Shown here: one piece after another, positions 32,830 through 41,437 of the stretch | Layout of the letters: every line of letters starts with the position of its first letter | Numbering within the stretch: position 1 is the first letter of the stretch | Assembly: GCF_000495815.1 (NCBI RefSeq) | Contig: NZ_AWGE01000026.1 | Location: forward strand, 1 to 50,846 | Reading direction: 5' to 3' | DNA: 50,846 nucleotides | Origin: Asticcacaulis sp. AC466 | GTDB taxonomy: Bacteria > Pseudomonadota > Alphaproteobacteria > Caulobacterales > Caulobacteraceae | Notes under the pieces: model-generated | The model's database searches: none | Told to the model about the DNA's origin: nothing | The model's input: only the letters and a program-made list of their open reading frames with translations | Program-made: the position numbers and the translations under genes

Positions 32830-33516
32830 CTATTTGGCGCGATGGTCGGCGATTACCTGGCCCGACTGGGCGATCTCGACTTCGTGCGGTTCGTCGCGCG
32901 CAGTTTCGGCCAGAGCGCCTTCGTACCATTTTTGCATGGCGGGCTGGGCCAGCATGTGATCGACATAGGCGCGCGCTTCCTTGCTCAGATCAAAGCCTAT
33001 GCCATAGGTCTGGATGCGGAAAACGACCGGTGCGTAAAAGGCGTCGACATTGGTAAAAGCGCCGCCGGCCAGGAACGGACCGCCGAAATTGGCCAGGCCG
33101 TAGCGCCAGATATCGTCGACGCGCGCCAGATCGCGGATCAGGGCGGGCGGCGTATCGTGCATCTTGATGCGTACGCCGACGCTCATTGAGCACAGGTTGC
33201 GCAGGGCCGAAAAGCCCGAGTGCATTTCCGCGGCGGCCGATCGCGCGAAGCTGCGCGCCTCGCGCGATTGTTGGGGCCAGACTTCTGGGTGATCTTCGGC
33301 GACATGCTCGGCAATGGCCAAAGAATCCCAGATCGTCGTCTTGCCATCGACCAGGCATGGCACGAGGGCCGACGGCGAAAACGCCTTGAAGGCGCTGTTG
33401 TCGGTCTGGAAATAATGCTGGTGCTCTGTGAAGGGAATATCGAGCGCGGTCAACAATACCCAGGGCCGAAGCGACCAGGAGGAATAGTTCTTATTGCCGA
33501 TATGCAGTTCGTACAT
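32830..33516 (-). CDS. Glutathione S-transferase family protein
   Basis: The 228-residue protein has an N-terminal thioredoxin-like domain starting MYELHIGNKNYSSWSLRPW and a C-terminal helical domain. The N-Y-S-S-W-S-x-R motif is typical of a proteobacterial GST subgroup, with serine as the likely thiol-activating residue. The PxLVDG and D-S-L-AIAEHVAE segments follow the fold. The substrate is unknown. ATG 33516 is chosen because AAAGGAC is 6 bases upstream; the frame's longer start at 33639 adds an unlikely basic N-terminus. Confidence 0.9.
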   Translation of the reverse strand: MYELHIGNKNYSSWSLRPWVLLTALDIPFTEHQHYFQTDNSAFKAFSPSALVPCLVDGKTTIWDSLAIAEHVAEDHPEVWPQQSREARSFARSAAAEMHSGFSALRNLCSMSVGVRIKMHDTPPALIRDLARVDDIWRYGLANFGGPFLAGGAFTNVDAFYAPVVFRIQTYGIGFDLSKEARAYVDHMLAQPAMQKWYEGALAETARDEPHEVEIAQSGQVIADHRAK

Positions 33517-33656
33517 GGCGATGTCCTTTCCGTTTACAGCCTTGCGACCCGCCGTCGCAATCTTGTGCGACTTTAATGTCTTAGAGCCTGTAAGTTTGCC
33601 AGTAGGTTTTACCGCCAATGACCGGCGAGTTTTCGCCAATCAACCGAACTGGCCAA

Positions 33657-34463
33657 TCAACCGAACTGAAAGGCGCTGATGGCGATGCCCGTCGGTCCCA
33701 AACTGTCCTCGTGATAGGTGCGGCGGCCTGCGTCACCATCGCCAGCCCCCGCCACGACCATAAGCGGCAGCAGGTGTTCTTCACGCGGATGGCAATCATG
33801 GGCGTTGGGGGCTGTGGCCCACCGGGTCAGCCCTTGCACATCTCCCGCCACCGTAGCGCTCAGCCAGTCGTCGAAGGCGTGCGATGCCGGACCGCTGCCC
33901 GACCCGCGTCCCATCAGGCGCGGAATGCTGTGGAAGCTCATGCCGGACCCGATGATCAGGACGCCTTCGTCGCGCAACGGCGCCAGCGCCTTGCCGAGCG
34001 CCATGTGCTCTTGCGGGCTCAAACCTTTTTTCAGGGAGAGTTGCAGGGTGGGAATATCGGCGTCGGGCCAGGCCATCAGCATGGGAATGAAGACGCCGTG
34101 ATCGAAATCGCGATCGGCGTCGCTGGCCACCGCGATCCCGGCCTCGGCGGCCAAGGTCTGCACGCGCCGCGCCACCGCCTCTGACCCGCGCGCCGGGTAG
34201 TTCAGTTCATAGGTATGTGGCGGGAATCCGTAATAGTCGAACAACATCCCCGGCGCCGGCTTGGTCTGGATGGTAAAGTCGGCCGCCTCCCAATGGGCGG
34301 AAACGATCAACAGGGCCTTAGGCTTTTCGCCGACGTCCTGCGGCAGGCGCTTCAGATAGGCGCCCATCTTGTCCCACATGTCGGCGGGGTTCCATTCCAT
34401 GAAGAAGCAGGGGCCGCCGCCGTGGGGGATATAAACGGTAGGCGTGCGAGAAGCGCGGGTCAT
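33657..34463 (-). CDS. Class III extradiol ring-cleavage dioxygenase, YgiD/DODA type
   Basis: The 268-residue LigB-family protein resembles E. coli YgiD and plant DOPA 4,5-dioxygenase. Iron ligands are probably the histidines in YIPHGGGP and LIVSAHWEA, with the conserved FDHGVFIPM and SFHSI completing the site. The C-terminal REEHLLPLM is also conserved. The physiological substrate is unknown; a catechol-type compound is likely. ATG 34463 is selected as the family begins near TPTVYIPHG; a longer frame begins at 34544. The upstream region holds a repeat element. Confidence 0.88.
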   Translation of the reverse strand: MTRASRTPTVYIPHGGGPCFFMEWNPADMWDKMGAYLKRLPQDVGEKPKALLIVSAHWEAADFTIQTKPAPGMLFDYYGFPPHTYELNYPARGSEAVARRVQTLAAEAGIAVASDADRDFDHGVFIPMLMAWPDADIPTLQLSLKKGLSPQEHMALGKALAPLRDEGVLIIGSGMSFHSIPRLMGRGSGSGPASHAFDDWLSATVAGDVQGLTRWATAPNAHDCHPREEHLLPLMVVAGAGDGDAGRRTYHEDSLGPTGIAISAFQFG

Positions 34464-34553
34464 TGGGGAAATACTTTCTGGCACCGCTTCCCGCGTCATC
34501 TGGCCCGGTCGGCTAACCGGAACAAGCGGAGAAACGGGGCGCAAACAGAGTCT

Positions 34554-34656
34554 TAGAGCATTTGTCGGCTGAGTTGAGCTGCCTCATAGCTCTCATTTTT
34601 GTAACGCCTCATGTTTTTCCGAAAAGTGGGGTCCACTTTTTCGGCATGAGGCTCTA
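34554..34656 (+). repeat. Intergenic repeat element A (TAGAGC...GCTCTA)
   Basis: This 103-base element starts TAGAGCATTTGTCGGCTGAG and ends CATGAGGCTCTA. Inside, CCGAAAAGTGGGGTCCACTTTTTCGG is a long hairpin; the first half also holds short inverted arms. It is the reverse complement of element B at 42825-42926, with most positions identical. Its last three bases, read on the minus strand, are the stop codon of the first YceI gene. Confidence 0.85.
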
Positions 34657-35226
34657 GGGATAGGCTTCGGCTTCGATGAACAGATCGATATCGTCACCGA
34701 CGATCGGTTCGAACTTGCTCATGCCGAACGCCCGGCGGCTGATGTGGCCGGTGGCGGAAAAGCCGTAACCGGTCTTGAAAAGCGCCGGATTGAAGGCCTT
34801 CTTGTTGAACACCACGGCCAGCACGACCGCTTGGGTCACGCCATGTATGGTCAGGTCGCCGGTCATATTGGCAGTGGTCGGGCCGGTGGGTTCAACCTTC
34901 GTGCTTTTGAAGCTGGCCTTTGGAAATTTGACGACATCGAAATAGTCGTCGCCTTTAAGCATCTGGTCGAACGGGGGCAGGGCGGTTGTCAGGGTTGCCA
35001 TATCCAGGGTGATGTCAACCGCGCTTTTTGTCAGATCGTTTTCATCGAGCGCCAAGGTGCCGCTGGCCCCCATGATCTTACCCGACGGATGCGACAGGCC
35101 GAAATGGGGATATTGAAAAGTGACCGACGTATGGTCGGGTTCGAATGTCAGCGGGCCGCCCGCCATCGCCGGCGTGGCCAACAGGCAGAGTAACAGAGCG
35201 GCGTATCTGAGCATTCGAACCCCCAT
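34654..35226 (-). CDS. YceI family periplasmic protein, copy 1
   Basis: The 190-residue lipocalin-like protein has a signal peptide (MLRYAALLLCLLATPAMA) and the YceI pattern: EPDHTSVTFQYPHFGLSHPSG, VDITLDMATLTT and FDVVKFPKASFKSTKVEPTG, then MTGDLTIHGVTQ. Such proteins bind isoprenoid or polyprenyl lipids in a closed barrel. It follows copy 2 by 8 bases, so both form an operon. The stop codon belongs to the repeat element at its end. Confidence 0.93.
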   Translation of the reverse strand: MGVRMLRYAALLLCLLATPAMAGGPLTFEPDHTSVTFQYPHFGLSHPSGKIMGASGTLALDENDLTKSAVDITLDMATLTTALPPFDQMLKGDDYFDVVKFPKASFKSTKVEPTGPTTANMTGDLTIHGVTQAVVLAVVFNKKAFNPALFKTGYGFSATGHISRRAFGMSKFEPIVGDDIDLFIEAEAYP

Positions 35227-35234
35227 TCAGCGTC

Positions 35235-35816
35235 TTATTGCTTGATCGATTCGGCTTCGATGAAGAGGTCGATTTCGTCGGAGACGTTCGGAACATAGGC
35301 GCCGATGCCAAAATCGGAACGCTTGATCTGGCCGGTGGCGCTGAAGCCCGCGTCATCCTTTTTCATCATCGGATGCGGCGCCTTCTTGTTGAGCTTGACG
35401 GTCAGGGTGACGGGCTTGGTCACGCCATGGATGGTCAGGTCGCCGGTCACCTTGGCGGTATCGGCGCCGGTCGGTTCGACCTTGGTCGACTTGAAGGTGG
35501 CGGTCGGATACTTCGCGGCGTCGAAGAATTCCGGACCCTTCAGGTGGGTGTCGAGCGCCGGGACGCCGGTGTTCATGCCATCGATGGCGAAGGAAACCTC
35601 GACCGAGCTCTTGGCCGGGTTGGCTTCGTCAAGCGTGACCTGACCGACGGCGTTCATGAACTTGCCGGACGGATGCGAGAAGCCGAAGTGCGTCCATTGG
35701 AACGTCACCGACGTATGGGTGGGCTCCAGCTTGTAAACATCGGCGGCGAAGGACGGTGCCGAGGCGAACAGCGCCAGAGCGACCGCCGAAGCGGATACGA
35801 AGGACTTGAACAACAT
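35235..35816 (-). CDS. YceI family periplasmic protein, copy 2
   Basis: The 193-residue product starts MLFKSFVSASAVALALFASA, an export signal cleaved near SFA-AD. The YceI hallmarks EPTHTSVTFQWTHFGFSHPSG, FFDAAKYPTATFKSTKV and VTGDLTIHGVTK are present. It is clearly a paralogue of the neighbouring copy. The longer frame to 35930 is not used because the signal peptide begins at the methionine of 35816. Function in lipid carriage is inferred from the family. Confidence 0.93.
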   Translation of the reverse strand: MLFKSFVSASAVALALFASAPSFAADVYKLEPTHTSVTFQWTHFGFSHPSGKFMNAVGQVTLDEANPAKSSVEVSFAIDGMNTGVPALDTHLKGPEFFDAAKYPTATFKSTKVEPTGADTAKVTGDLTIHGVTKPVTLTVKLNKKAPHPMMKKDDAGFSATGQIKRSDFGIGAYVPNVSDEIDLFIEAESIKQ

Positions 35817-36016
35817 GGGGAGGTCTCCCGTTAGAGTGAGTCGTAAATTGGAAGCGTAACAATAATAGTTACTGTTTGCCCTTTCAAGAGGGGCGTTACA
35901 ATTTTCTCCGGGCTTGTGTGCCTTTGGCACGGCATCCCGCGCCGATTGCCGAGGGTGCGAAACTGTGGTCTATATCGGCCTATACTAAGGCGGCGGAATA
36001 TTACAGGGGGATGACT

Positions 36017-36817
36017 ATGATTTCGAAACACGTTTTCGTGCCGGTGTTGGGGGCATTGTTCGGGGCGTTGGCCGTTGCGGTCCCGGGCATAGGGAGCGGT
36101 GGGACGGCTCAGGCCGCGCCAGCCGATCTGTTAGGCGGATTTCATATCGTCGACTGCCGTACGCACGATGCGGCGCAGGAAAACGCCGATCAGGCGTTGG
36201 CGTCCAAAGCCCTCGACCTGATCGAGGCACACGATATCGCAAAGCTCAATGAGATGATGCCAGCCCTGAAGGCGGCACTGGCTCATGCGCCGGACGTGCC
36301 GGCGGCGACGGAAAAATGCGGCGATACGGTCGTTGTCTATACCGAGGATGTCACGAAGTTCCTGGCCCTGTCCGCCTACCTGATGTCACCGCAGTCGCCA
36401 TTGAAAGGCAGCAAGGTCGAGCAGCGGCCGCCATTGCCGTACCCTCTTCTGGCCTTCATCATAGGCTGGACCGATTATGAAAACCAAGATTTCGCGGCGG
36501 CGCATGAGGTCTATGTCAAGGGCCTGAAAAACGATCCGGACAATCACGCCCTGATCATGGAAGACACCCTGACCCTGGCCGAACTTGGGCGTAGCGAAGA
36601 GGCGCTGACGCAACTCGACGCCTACATGGCGCGTAACGCTGACCTGCCGGATGTGTTGAAGGCTGGCGCGCTGCGCAAACGTGGTTATGTGCTGGTCGAA
36701 CTGCATCGCTGGGACGAAGCGGAAAAAGCCTACAGCGACTCGCTGGTTGCGGAACCGGGCAATGAGATCGCCGAAGGCGAGCTGGAATATATCAGGCAGA
36801 ACAGGTCTTCCAAGTAG
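36017..36817 (+). CDS. Exported TPR protein
   Basis: The 266-residue product has an export signal (hydrophobic core to about residue 30, TAQA-AP), a cysteine-containing linker, and a C-terminal set of at least two TPR units: YPLLAFIIGWTDYENQDFAAAHEVYVKGLKNDPD, ALIMEDTLTLAELGRSEEALTQLD and KRGYVLVELHRWDEAEKAYSDSLVAEP. TPRs mediate protein contacts, here in the periplasm. I start at ATG 36017 because AGGGGG at 36005-36010 is spaced 6 bases from it and directly abuts the alternative ATG at 36011. Function unknown. Confidence 0.8.
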   Translation: MISKHVFVPVLGALFGALAVAVPGIGSGGTAQAAPADLLGGFHIVDCRTHDAAQENADQALASKALDLIEAHDIAKLNEMMPALKAALAHAPDVPAATEKCGDTVVVYTEDVTKFLALSAYLMSPQSPLKGSKVEQRPPLPYPLLAFIIGWTDYENQDFAAAHEVYVKGLKNDPDNHALIMEDTLTLAELGRSEEALTQLDAYMARNADLPDVLKAGALRKRGYVLVELHRWDEAEKAYSDSLVAEPGNEIAEGELEYIRQNRSSK

Positions 36818-36865
36818 CGGGCCGCTCCCCATATGCGGGGTCTCACCTAACCGAAAGAGGATCTG

Positions 36866-37387
36866 ATGCCCGAAACCGCGAATGAGGCCATCAACATGTA
36901 TCAGGCCAGCGTGCCTATCGTGCTGCGCGCGCTGACCAATCTGAAGACCATCCTGGGCAAGGCCGAGGCCTGGGCCGGCGAAAAGAACGTCAAGGAAGAA
37001 ACGGTGCTCAATGCCCGCCTGGCGCTCGATATGCTGCCCTTCTCGAAGCAGATCCAGTTGGTCAGCGACAATGCCAAGGGTATCGCTGCGCGCCTCGGCA
37101 ATGTCGAAAACCCGAGCTATGCCGACGACGAAAAGACCTTCGCGGAATTGCATGAACGCCTGCAAAAGACCATCGATTTCGTCAAATCGGTTCCGGAAGC
37201 CGGTTTCTCGGGGTCGGAGACGCGTGAACTGGTGCTGAAGTTCCCGCAACGGACCATGGAATTTACCGGCCTGGCCTACCTGACCGGTTTCGGTCTGCCC
37301 AATTTCTTTTTCCACTACACCACGGCCTACGCCATCCTGCGCCATTCCGGCGTTCCGCTTGGCAAGCCAGATTATCTCGGCGGCTGA
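36866..37387 (+). CDS. DUF1993 family protein
   Basis: The 173-residue all-helical protein matches DUF1993: MYQASVPIVLRALTNLKTILGKAE at the N-terminus, a middle with RLALDMLPFSKQIQLVSDNAKG and a C-terminus with FTGLAYLTGFGLPNFFFHYTTAYAILRHSG. The family is related to the DinB-like four-helix bundle, but the metal-binding histidines are not obvious here. AGAGGATC stands 3 bases upstream of ATG 36866. Its stop overlaps the convergent dehydrogenase stop by 16 bases. Confidence 0.88.
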   Translation: MPETANEAINMYQASVPIVLRALTNLKTILGKAEAWAGEKNVKEETVLNARLALDMLPFSKQIQLVSDNAKGIAARLGNVENPSYADDEKTFAELHERLQKTIDFVKSVPEAGFSGSETRELVLKFPQRTMEFTGLAYLTGFGLPNFFFHYTTAYAILRHSGVPLGKPDYLGG

Positions 37388-38460
37388 TGCACGCTGATAT
37401 CGAAGCGCCTGAGTTCGTTTAGGTAGTCTTCAAGCGTGATCAGACCGACGCACGGAAAGGCTCCGGCAGATATGCCGGGGCCGTTTTCGTATAAACGCCG
37501 GGCCAGAAGAATTGCGGGTACGCACGGGATTTGCGGACCGTCTCCCGATTTGGCGACAATGAACCAGCGGCGCGTCAGCGGTGCGCCGTCCAGGCCTACG
37601 CCCCTGAGGATGACATGCATGCCGCCGATGTCGCTGCCCATGATATTGAACGCGTCGCTCACCGCCAGCAGGGGCTTGGCGAAACGCGGCAGATCGATCG
37701 GAAGGCCTGCGCGCACCAGGACGGACATCAGCCCCAGGCCTAGATGCATAAAGCCCAGTTCCAGGCCCGCGCCGAAGCGGATCGATTTCAGGCCGTAGAC
37801 CGGTGGCAACAGATCGAGATCGGGAATATCACAGGTGCTGAGCCAACGCCGGCCCATGACGGGATAGGTTTGGCGGTGCGCGTCCTGCCAGCCATAGGCG
37901 CGCGGGTGGCCGGCGAAGGGACGCAAGGGTTTGCCGACATAGCTCAGTATGGCGCGGGTGGTCGCCAGGCCGCGTTCCGCCTTCTGACCGGGGGATATGC
38001 CGAAATCCATCTCATCGATGCGGGCGAATTGCTGCCTGAAATGATCGAGCACAGCCGACGACAAACCGGGCACGGTGCTGGCGCCGCTTATCGCCGTTAT
38101 GCCCGCGGCACGGGCCTCGGCATCCAACTGGCCGAAATCGCGGACGAAATCGCGGCCGTCGGCCAGATCGATATAGTGCGCCCCGGCGGCGATGCAGGCG
38201 CGCGCCACGCCGTAGTCGGCGCCTTGAAACGGACCGCAGGTGTGGATGACAACCGAAGGCCGTTCAGCGGCCAGAACCTCCACCAGGTTTTCGTCGATAT
38301 CGACGGCGAGCGGACGCGCATGGGGCAGCTCACGGCACAGGGCTTCGGCCTTATGCCGGTCGCGGCCGGCGATCAGGACGGGCAGGCCGTGACGGTCAAG
38401 GGCTGTGGCGATGCGCTTGCCGAAATTGCCATATCCGCCGAGAATAAGGATGTCACGCAT
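37372..38460 (-). CDS. Saccharopine dehydrogenase-like NAD(P)-binding protein
   Basis: The 362-residue protein begins with a Rossmann motif GGYGNFGKRIA (8-18), followed by a C-terminal part of the saccharopine dehydrogenase/trans-acting enoyl reductase group (HTCGPFQGADYGVARACIAAGAHYIDLAD). The activity is unknown; the lysine pathway is unlikely because the C-terminal catalytic domain differs. It is the last gene of a three-gene operon (DCC, DUF4166, this), and its ATG overlaps the preceding stop by 8 bases. In some other genomes DUF4166 is fused to this type of protein, which suggests a joint role. Confidence 0.85.
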   Translation of the reverse strand: MRDILILGGYGNFGKRIATALDRHGLPVLIAGRDRHKAEALCRELPHARPLAVDIDENLVEVLAAERPSVVIHTCGPFQGADYGVARACIAAGAHYIDLADGRDFVRDFGQLDAEARAAGITAISGASTVPGLSSAVLDHFRQQFARIDEMDFGISPGQKAERGLATTRAILSYVGKPLRPFAGHPRAYGWQDAHRQTYPVMGRRWLSTCDIPDLDLLPPVYGLKSIRFGAGLELGFMHLGLGLMSVLVRAGLPIDLPRFAKPLLAVSDAFNIMGSDIGGMHVILRGVGLDGAPLTRRWFIVAKSGDGPQIPCVPAILLARRLYENGPGISAGAFPCVGLITLEDYLNELRRFDISVHQPPR

Positions 38461-39115
38461 CGGTCAGAACCATGTCGTTCAGGGCCGTGTCGATTAGGGC
38501 CATTTCGCTAACAGTGAAGTCGCCCGCATAGCTGTAAGCCATGGCCCGGCCGAACAGCCCGCCGGACAATGTCATGCGCATACGGAAGCTGGCCGCTCCG
38601 GTTGCCTGCTCAAGGGCGTCGCCACGCCCCATCAAAAATGTACCCAGTCCGGACAGGGGAATATCGCGGCCGAACAAACGCCAGACATAGCCGCGGTGCA
38701 GTAGGCGCACTGTATCCGCGTCATATTCATAGACGCAGCGCCATCCGACGCCGCTCGCCATATATTCGATAACCTCACGGTTTTCCTGCGGCACCAGCCG
38801 GGAGCGGAATTTGTAGGGCGCTCGGCCGGGGAAGTGAAACCAGCGTTCGAAGATGAAGGCGTTCGATCCGGGCTCGCTGAGAAAATGCACCGTGCACGGA
38901 ATATCCTTGCCGTCCCGTGGCGTGAAAAGTCCCAGCGCAGCCATCAGCGGGGCCAAGAGGCGCATCATCGCCCCCATTTCTATCGTCAGTGTCCCCGCCA
39001 CCGTGACACGATCGTTCGAGAACGGACGGTTGGCGTAGTGCAGCTTCATAGCCGGCGGCAATCTGTCCCATTGGTCGGCGAAGACGGCGGCGAATGTCGG
39101 GTTGGCATCGGTCAT
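38453..39115 (-). CDS. DUF4166 domain protein
   Basis: The 220-residue protein matches DUF4166: WDRLPPAMKLHYANRPFSNDRVTVAG, a core of beta strands (GRAPYKFRSRLVP, YMASGVGWRCVYEYDADTVRLL) and a Gly/Leu-rich end. The family is uncharacterised. The stop overlaps the saccharopine dehydrogenase-like start, and its own start overlaps the DCC stop by 4 bases, so all three are co-translated. The beta-rich pattern with internal hydrophobic strands suggests a lipocalin or SRPBCC-like fold, but that is a guess. Confidence 0.82.
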   Translation of the reverse strand: MTDANPTFAAVFADQWDRLPPAMKLHYANRPFSNDRVTVAGTLTIEMGAMMRLLAPLMAALGLFTPRDGKDIPCTVHFLSEPGSNAFIFERWFHFPGRAPYKFRSRLVPQENREVIEYMASGVGWRCVYEYDADTVRLLHRGYVWRLFGRDIPLSGLGTFLMGRGDALEQATGAASFRMRMTLSGGLFGRAMAYSYAGDFTVSEMALIDTALNDMVLTDA

Positions 39116-39522
39116 ATGGGCCGCTTCCCGCCTAAGGCCAGAGCCAGGTTGCGGAGCGATTTCAGGACAGGGTAGGCCAGGACGGCCGTCGTCCTGTTGC
39201 GAAACAGACTGACGTTCAGCCGGTTCAGCCAGTCATTGCCGGAACCGATCATGGCCAGCAGGTGGATCGCGTCGGGCCCGTGATAAAGCCGGTTCTCGAA
39301 TTTCACCACGACGCCTTGATTCAAGTCCAGCTTGGCGGCGGCGATCTCCGCCATCAAAGGCTGTCCGAATGCGTCGCGGGCATTTAAGATATGCAGGTCG
39401 CCGACGGCGCGCCTGACCTGGACGACATTCGCCGCGGCGGAACAAAAGGGACAATCTCCATCATAGACGAGCCAGATGTTGCGTTGCGGTTGCGGTGAAG
39501 GCGTGGCGTCTATAGTGTCCAT
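39112..39522 (-). CDS. DCC family thiol-disulfide oxidoreductase (DUF393)
   Basis: The 136-residue protein contains the defining DGDCPFC motif (about 21-27), a CxxC redox pair, and the rest of the DUF393 fold. It heads a tight operon with DUF4166 and the saccharopine-dehydrogenase-like gene. ATG 39522 is used; a longer frame from GTG 39540 adds six residues and has no better ribosome site. The gap to the divergent DUF2269 gene is only 35 bases, so both promoters overlap or one is leaderless. Confidence 0.88.
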   Translation of the reverse strand: MDTIDATPSPQPQRNIWLVYDGDCPFCSAAANVVQVRRAVGDLHILNARDAFGQPLMAEIAAAKLDLNQGVVVKFENRLYHGPDAIHLLAMIGSGNDWLNRLNVSLFRNRTTAVLAYPVLKSLRNLALALGGKRPI

Positions 39523-39557
39523 TGGGGCAAAGGGTATCACGAAAGGGGCGGCCGGAC

Positions 39558-40022
39558 ATGCTGTATCTGTGCGTCAAATGGCTGCATATTCTGTCATCGA
39601 CCGTCCTGTTCGGCACGGGTGTAGGCACAGCCTTTTTCATGCTGATGGCCAATTTTTCCCGCGACCTGCGCGCCATCGTCTTCGCCACGCGAACGGTGGT
39701 GATGGCCGACTGGTGCTTTACGACGCCGGCGGTGATTATCCAGCCCCTGACCGGCCTGGCCCTGGTTCATATGGCCGGATATCCGCTAACCGCGCCGTGG
39801 CTTGTGGCGGCAATGGGGCTCTATGTGTTTGCCGGCGCTTGCTGGGTGCCGGTCGTGTGGATGCAGATCCGCATGAAGCGCCTGGCTGCCGAAGCCTTGG
39901 CCAGTGGCGCGCCCCTGCCGAAAATCTACTGGGTGCTGAATCGCTGGTGGCTTATCCTGGGGTCATTGGCCTTTCCCGCCGTCGTGGTGATCTTCTGGCT
40001 GATGGTCTTCACGCCGTCCTGA
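39558..40022 (+). CDS. DUF2269 family membrane protein
   Basis: The 154-residue integral membrane protein has four predicted helices and the DUF2269 start VKWLHILSSTVLFGTGVGTAFFM, whose histidine lies in helix 1. The family is uncharacterised and typical of proteobacteria. GAAAGG stands upstream of ATG 39558. The frame extends further 5' into the divergent DCC gene, but the methionine at 39558 begins the membrane part, so it is taken. Confidence 0.85.
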   Translation: MLYLCVKWLHILSSTVLFGTGVGTAFFMLMANFSRDLRAIVFATRTVVMADWCFTTPAVIIQPLTGLALVHMAGYPLTAPWLVAAMGLYVFAGACWVPVVWMQIRMKRLAAEALASGAPLPKIYWVLNRWWLILGSLAFPAVVVIFWLMVFTPS

Positions 40023-40081
40023 CTTGCATGGCGACGGGTAAGGCCTATCTAGGGTCAAGCGATCACATGAGAGGACACGCC

Positions 40082-40711
40082 ATGATTCACCTGCACACAT
40101 GGGGCACGCCCAACGGCCGCAAGATTTCCATCATGCTGGAGGAACTGGGCGTGCCCTACGTTCTGCATCCGGTGGATATCAGCAAGAACGCGCAGTTCGC
40201 GCCGGAATTTCTGGCAATAGCGCCCAATAACAAGATACCGGCCATTGTTGATGAAGGTGCCGATGGCGGTCCGCTCAGCCTGTTCGAATCAGGCGCCATA
40301 CTGATCTATCTGGCCGAACGCTTCGGCCGCTTCCTGCCCACTATTCCCCATGAACGCTATACCGTCATTCAATGGCTGATGTGGCAGATGGGCGGCTTGG
40401 GGCCGATGATGGGGCAACTGGGCTGGTGGGCCTTGTCGGCGCCGGAACCAACGCCATTGGGTGTTGAGCGCTACCTCAAGGAAACGGAGCGTCTATTCAA
40501 TGTGCTGGAAAAGCGTCTGTCCGAATCGCCGCATGTCGGCGGAGACGCCTATTCCATCGCCGACATGGCCATCTATCCCTGGCTTGCGCAATATCGTGTG
40601 CGCGTTAAGGATCATATAGAGCCTCTAATCCAGGCACGGCCCTTTATTAAGAGCTGGCTGGAAGAAGTCGGTCGCCGTGAGGCGGTGCAGCGTGGTATGC
40701 TTCTGCCTTAA
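40082..40711 (+). CDS. Glutathione S-transferase (YfcG/nu-class-like)
   Basis: The 209-residue GST has an N-terminal domain beginning HLHTWGTPNGRKISIMLEELGVPY, where the T-P-N-G motif is the nu-class pattern of E. coli YfcG, active with disulfides, rather than the Ser/Tyr motif of others. NNKIPAIVD and LFESGAILIYLAERFG follow. GAGAGGA is 8 bases before ATG 40082. Role in oxidative stress is inferred. Confidence 0.92.
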   Translation: MIHLHTWGTPNGRKISIMLEELGVPYVLHPVDISKNAQFAPEFLAIAPNNKIPAIVDEGADGGPLSLFESGAILIYLAERFGRFLPTIPHERYTVIQWLMWQMGGLGPMMGQLGWWALSAPEPTPLGVERYLKETERLFNVLEKRLSESPHVGGDAYSIADMAIYPWLAQYRVRVKDHIEPLIQARPFIKSWLEEVGRREAVQRGMLLP

Positions 40712-40729
40712 TTTAAGAAAGATACCGAA

Positions 40730-40861
40730 ATGAACAAAGCCAAACATCGCCTGCTGACGCCGAACGAACTGGCCGAGCAACGCAAGGCGCTCGCCCAGGC
40801 GCAGGTCGACAAAATGCTGGCGGCCAAGAAGAAGCAGGCGGAAGCCGCAGCCAAGGCTTAG
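40730..40861 (+). CDS. Possible small Lys/Ala-rich protein (43 residues)
   Basis: A short frame starts MNKAKHRLLTPNELAEQRKA and ends in KKKQAEAAAKA. AAGAAAG lies 7 bases upstream. The peptide would be one long charged helix. It is too short for confident prediction, but the codon usage is ordinary, and it fills the gap between the GST and the convergent DUF4442 gene, overlapping its stop by 4 bases. Confidence 0.4.
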   Translation: MNKAKHRLLTPNELAEQRKALAQAQVDKMLAAKKKQAEAAAKA

Positions 40862-41310
40862 GCCTTGTCTGGCTTCCTGCGGACGTAAAGAACCTTATGC
40901 ACCCGCGCGATGCGGGTGCCTTCGGTGTCAAGGACATCGACATCAAACTCCGGTTCGCACTTGCCGTTGTTGTCGGCCTGAGCCTTGATGCGGGCTATCT
41001 CATCCTGGGGAATGTGAAACACGGCGCGGACATGCCGGCGGCCGGGCTTAAGGAACTGGATCGACGCGGCCTTGTCCCAGACAATGTAGTCCTTGCCCAG
41101 ATTCATCATCAAAATCGCCATAAAGAACGGGTCGCACATCATGTAGAGCGAACCGCCGAATTGCGTGCCCACGATATTGCGGTTCCACCAGCGCAGCTTC
41201 ATTTCGACGGTGATCGACGTAAAGTCGGCGGTGGTGTCTATGACCCGGATGCCGGCGCCAATCATCGGCGGATACCAGTTGATCATCTTGAAACGATTGG
41301 GATCGGCCAT
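40858..41310 (-). CDS. DUF4442 domain protein (thioesterase-like)
   Basis: The 150-residue protein has the hotdog-fold DUF4442 pattern: NWYPPMIGAGIRVIDTTADFTSITVEMKLRWWNRNIVGTQFGGSLYMMCDPF. Members are thought to hydrolyse acyl-CoA or aryl-CoA thioesters. ATG 41310 is supported by AAAAGGAGCG about 5 bases upstream; the frame stays open to 41457 without a better signal. No neighbouring gene hints at the substrate. Confidence 0.88.
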   Translation of the reverse strand: MADPNRFKMINWYPPMIGAGIRVIDTTADFTSITVEMKLRWWNRNIVGTQFGGSLYMMCDPFFMAILMMNLGKDYIVWDKAASIQFLKPGRRHVRAVFHIPQDEIARIKAQADNNGKCEPEFDVDVLDTEGTRIARVHKVLYVRRKPDKA

Positions 41311-41437
41311 GCATACGCTCCTTTTCTTTCCGTCAACGTCAACATGGGCGCAGGCGAAAGTCAATATTTCCGCAGCTATGTCACCAAACTGGGTTTCGGA
41401 GCGTATTGATGTTAAGGTCGACAGACGGAGGCAAGGC

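Noticed and set aside
37372-38460. True saccharopine dehydrogenase of lysine metabolism
   Set aside because: Only the Rossmann half and general layout match, and no lysine pathway gene is adjacent.
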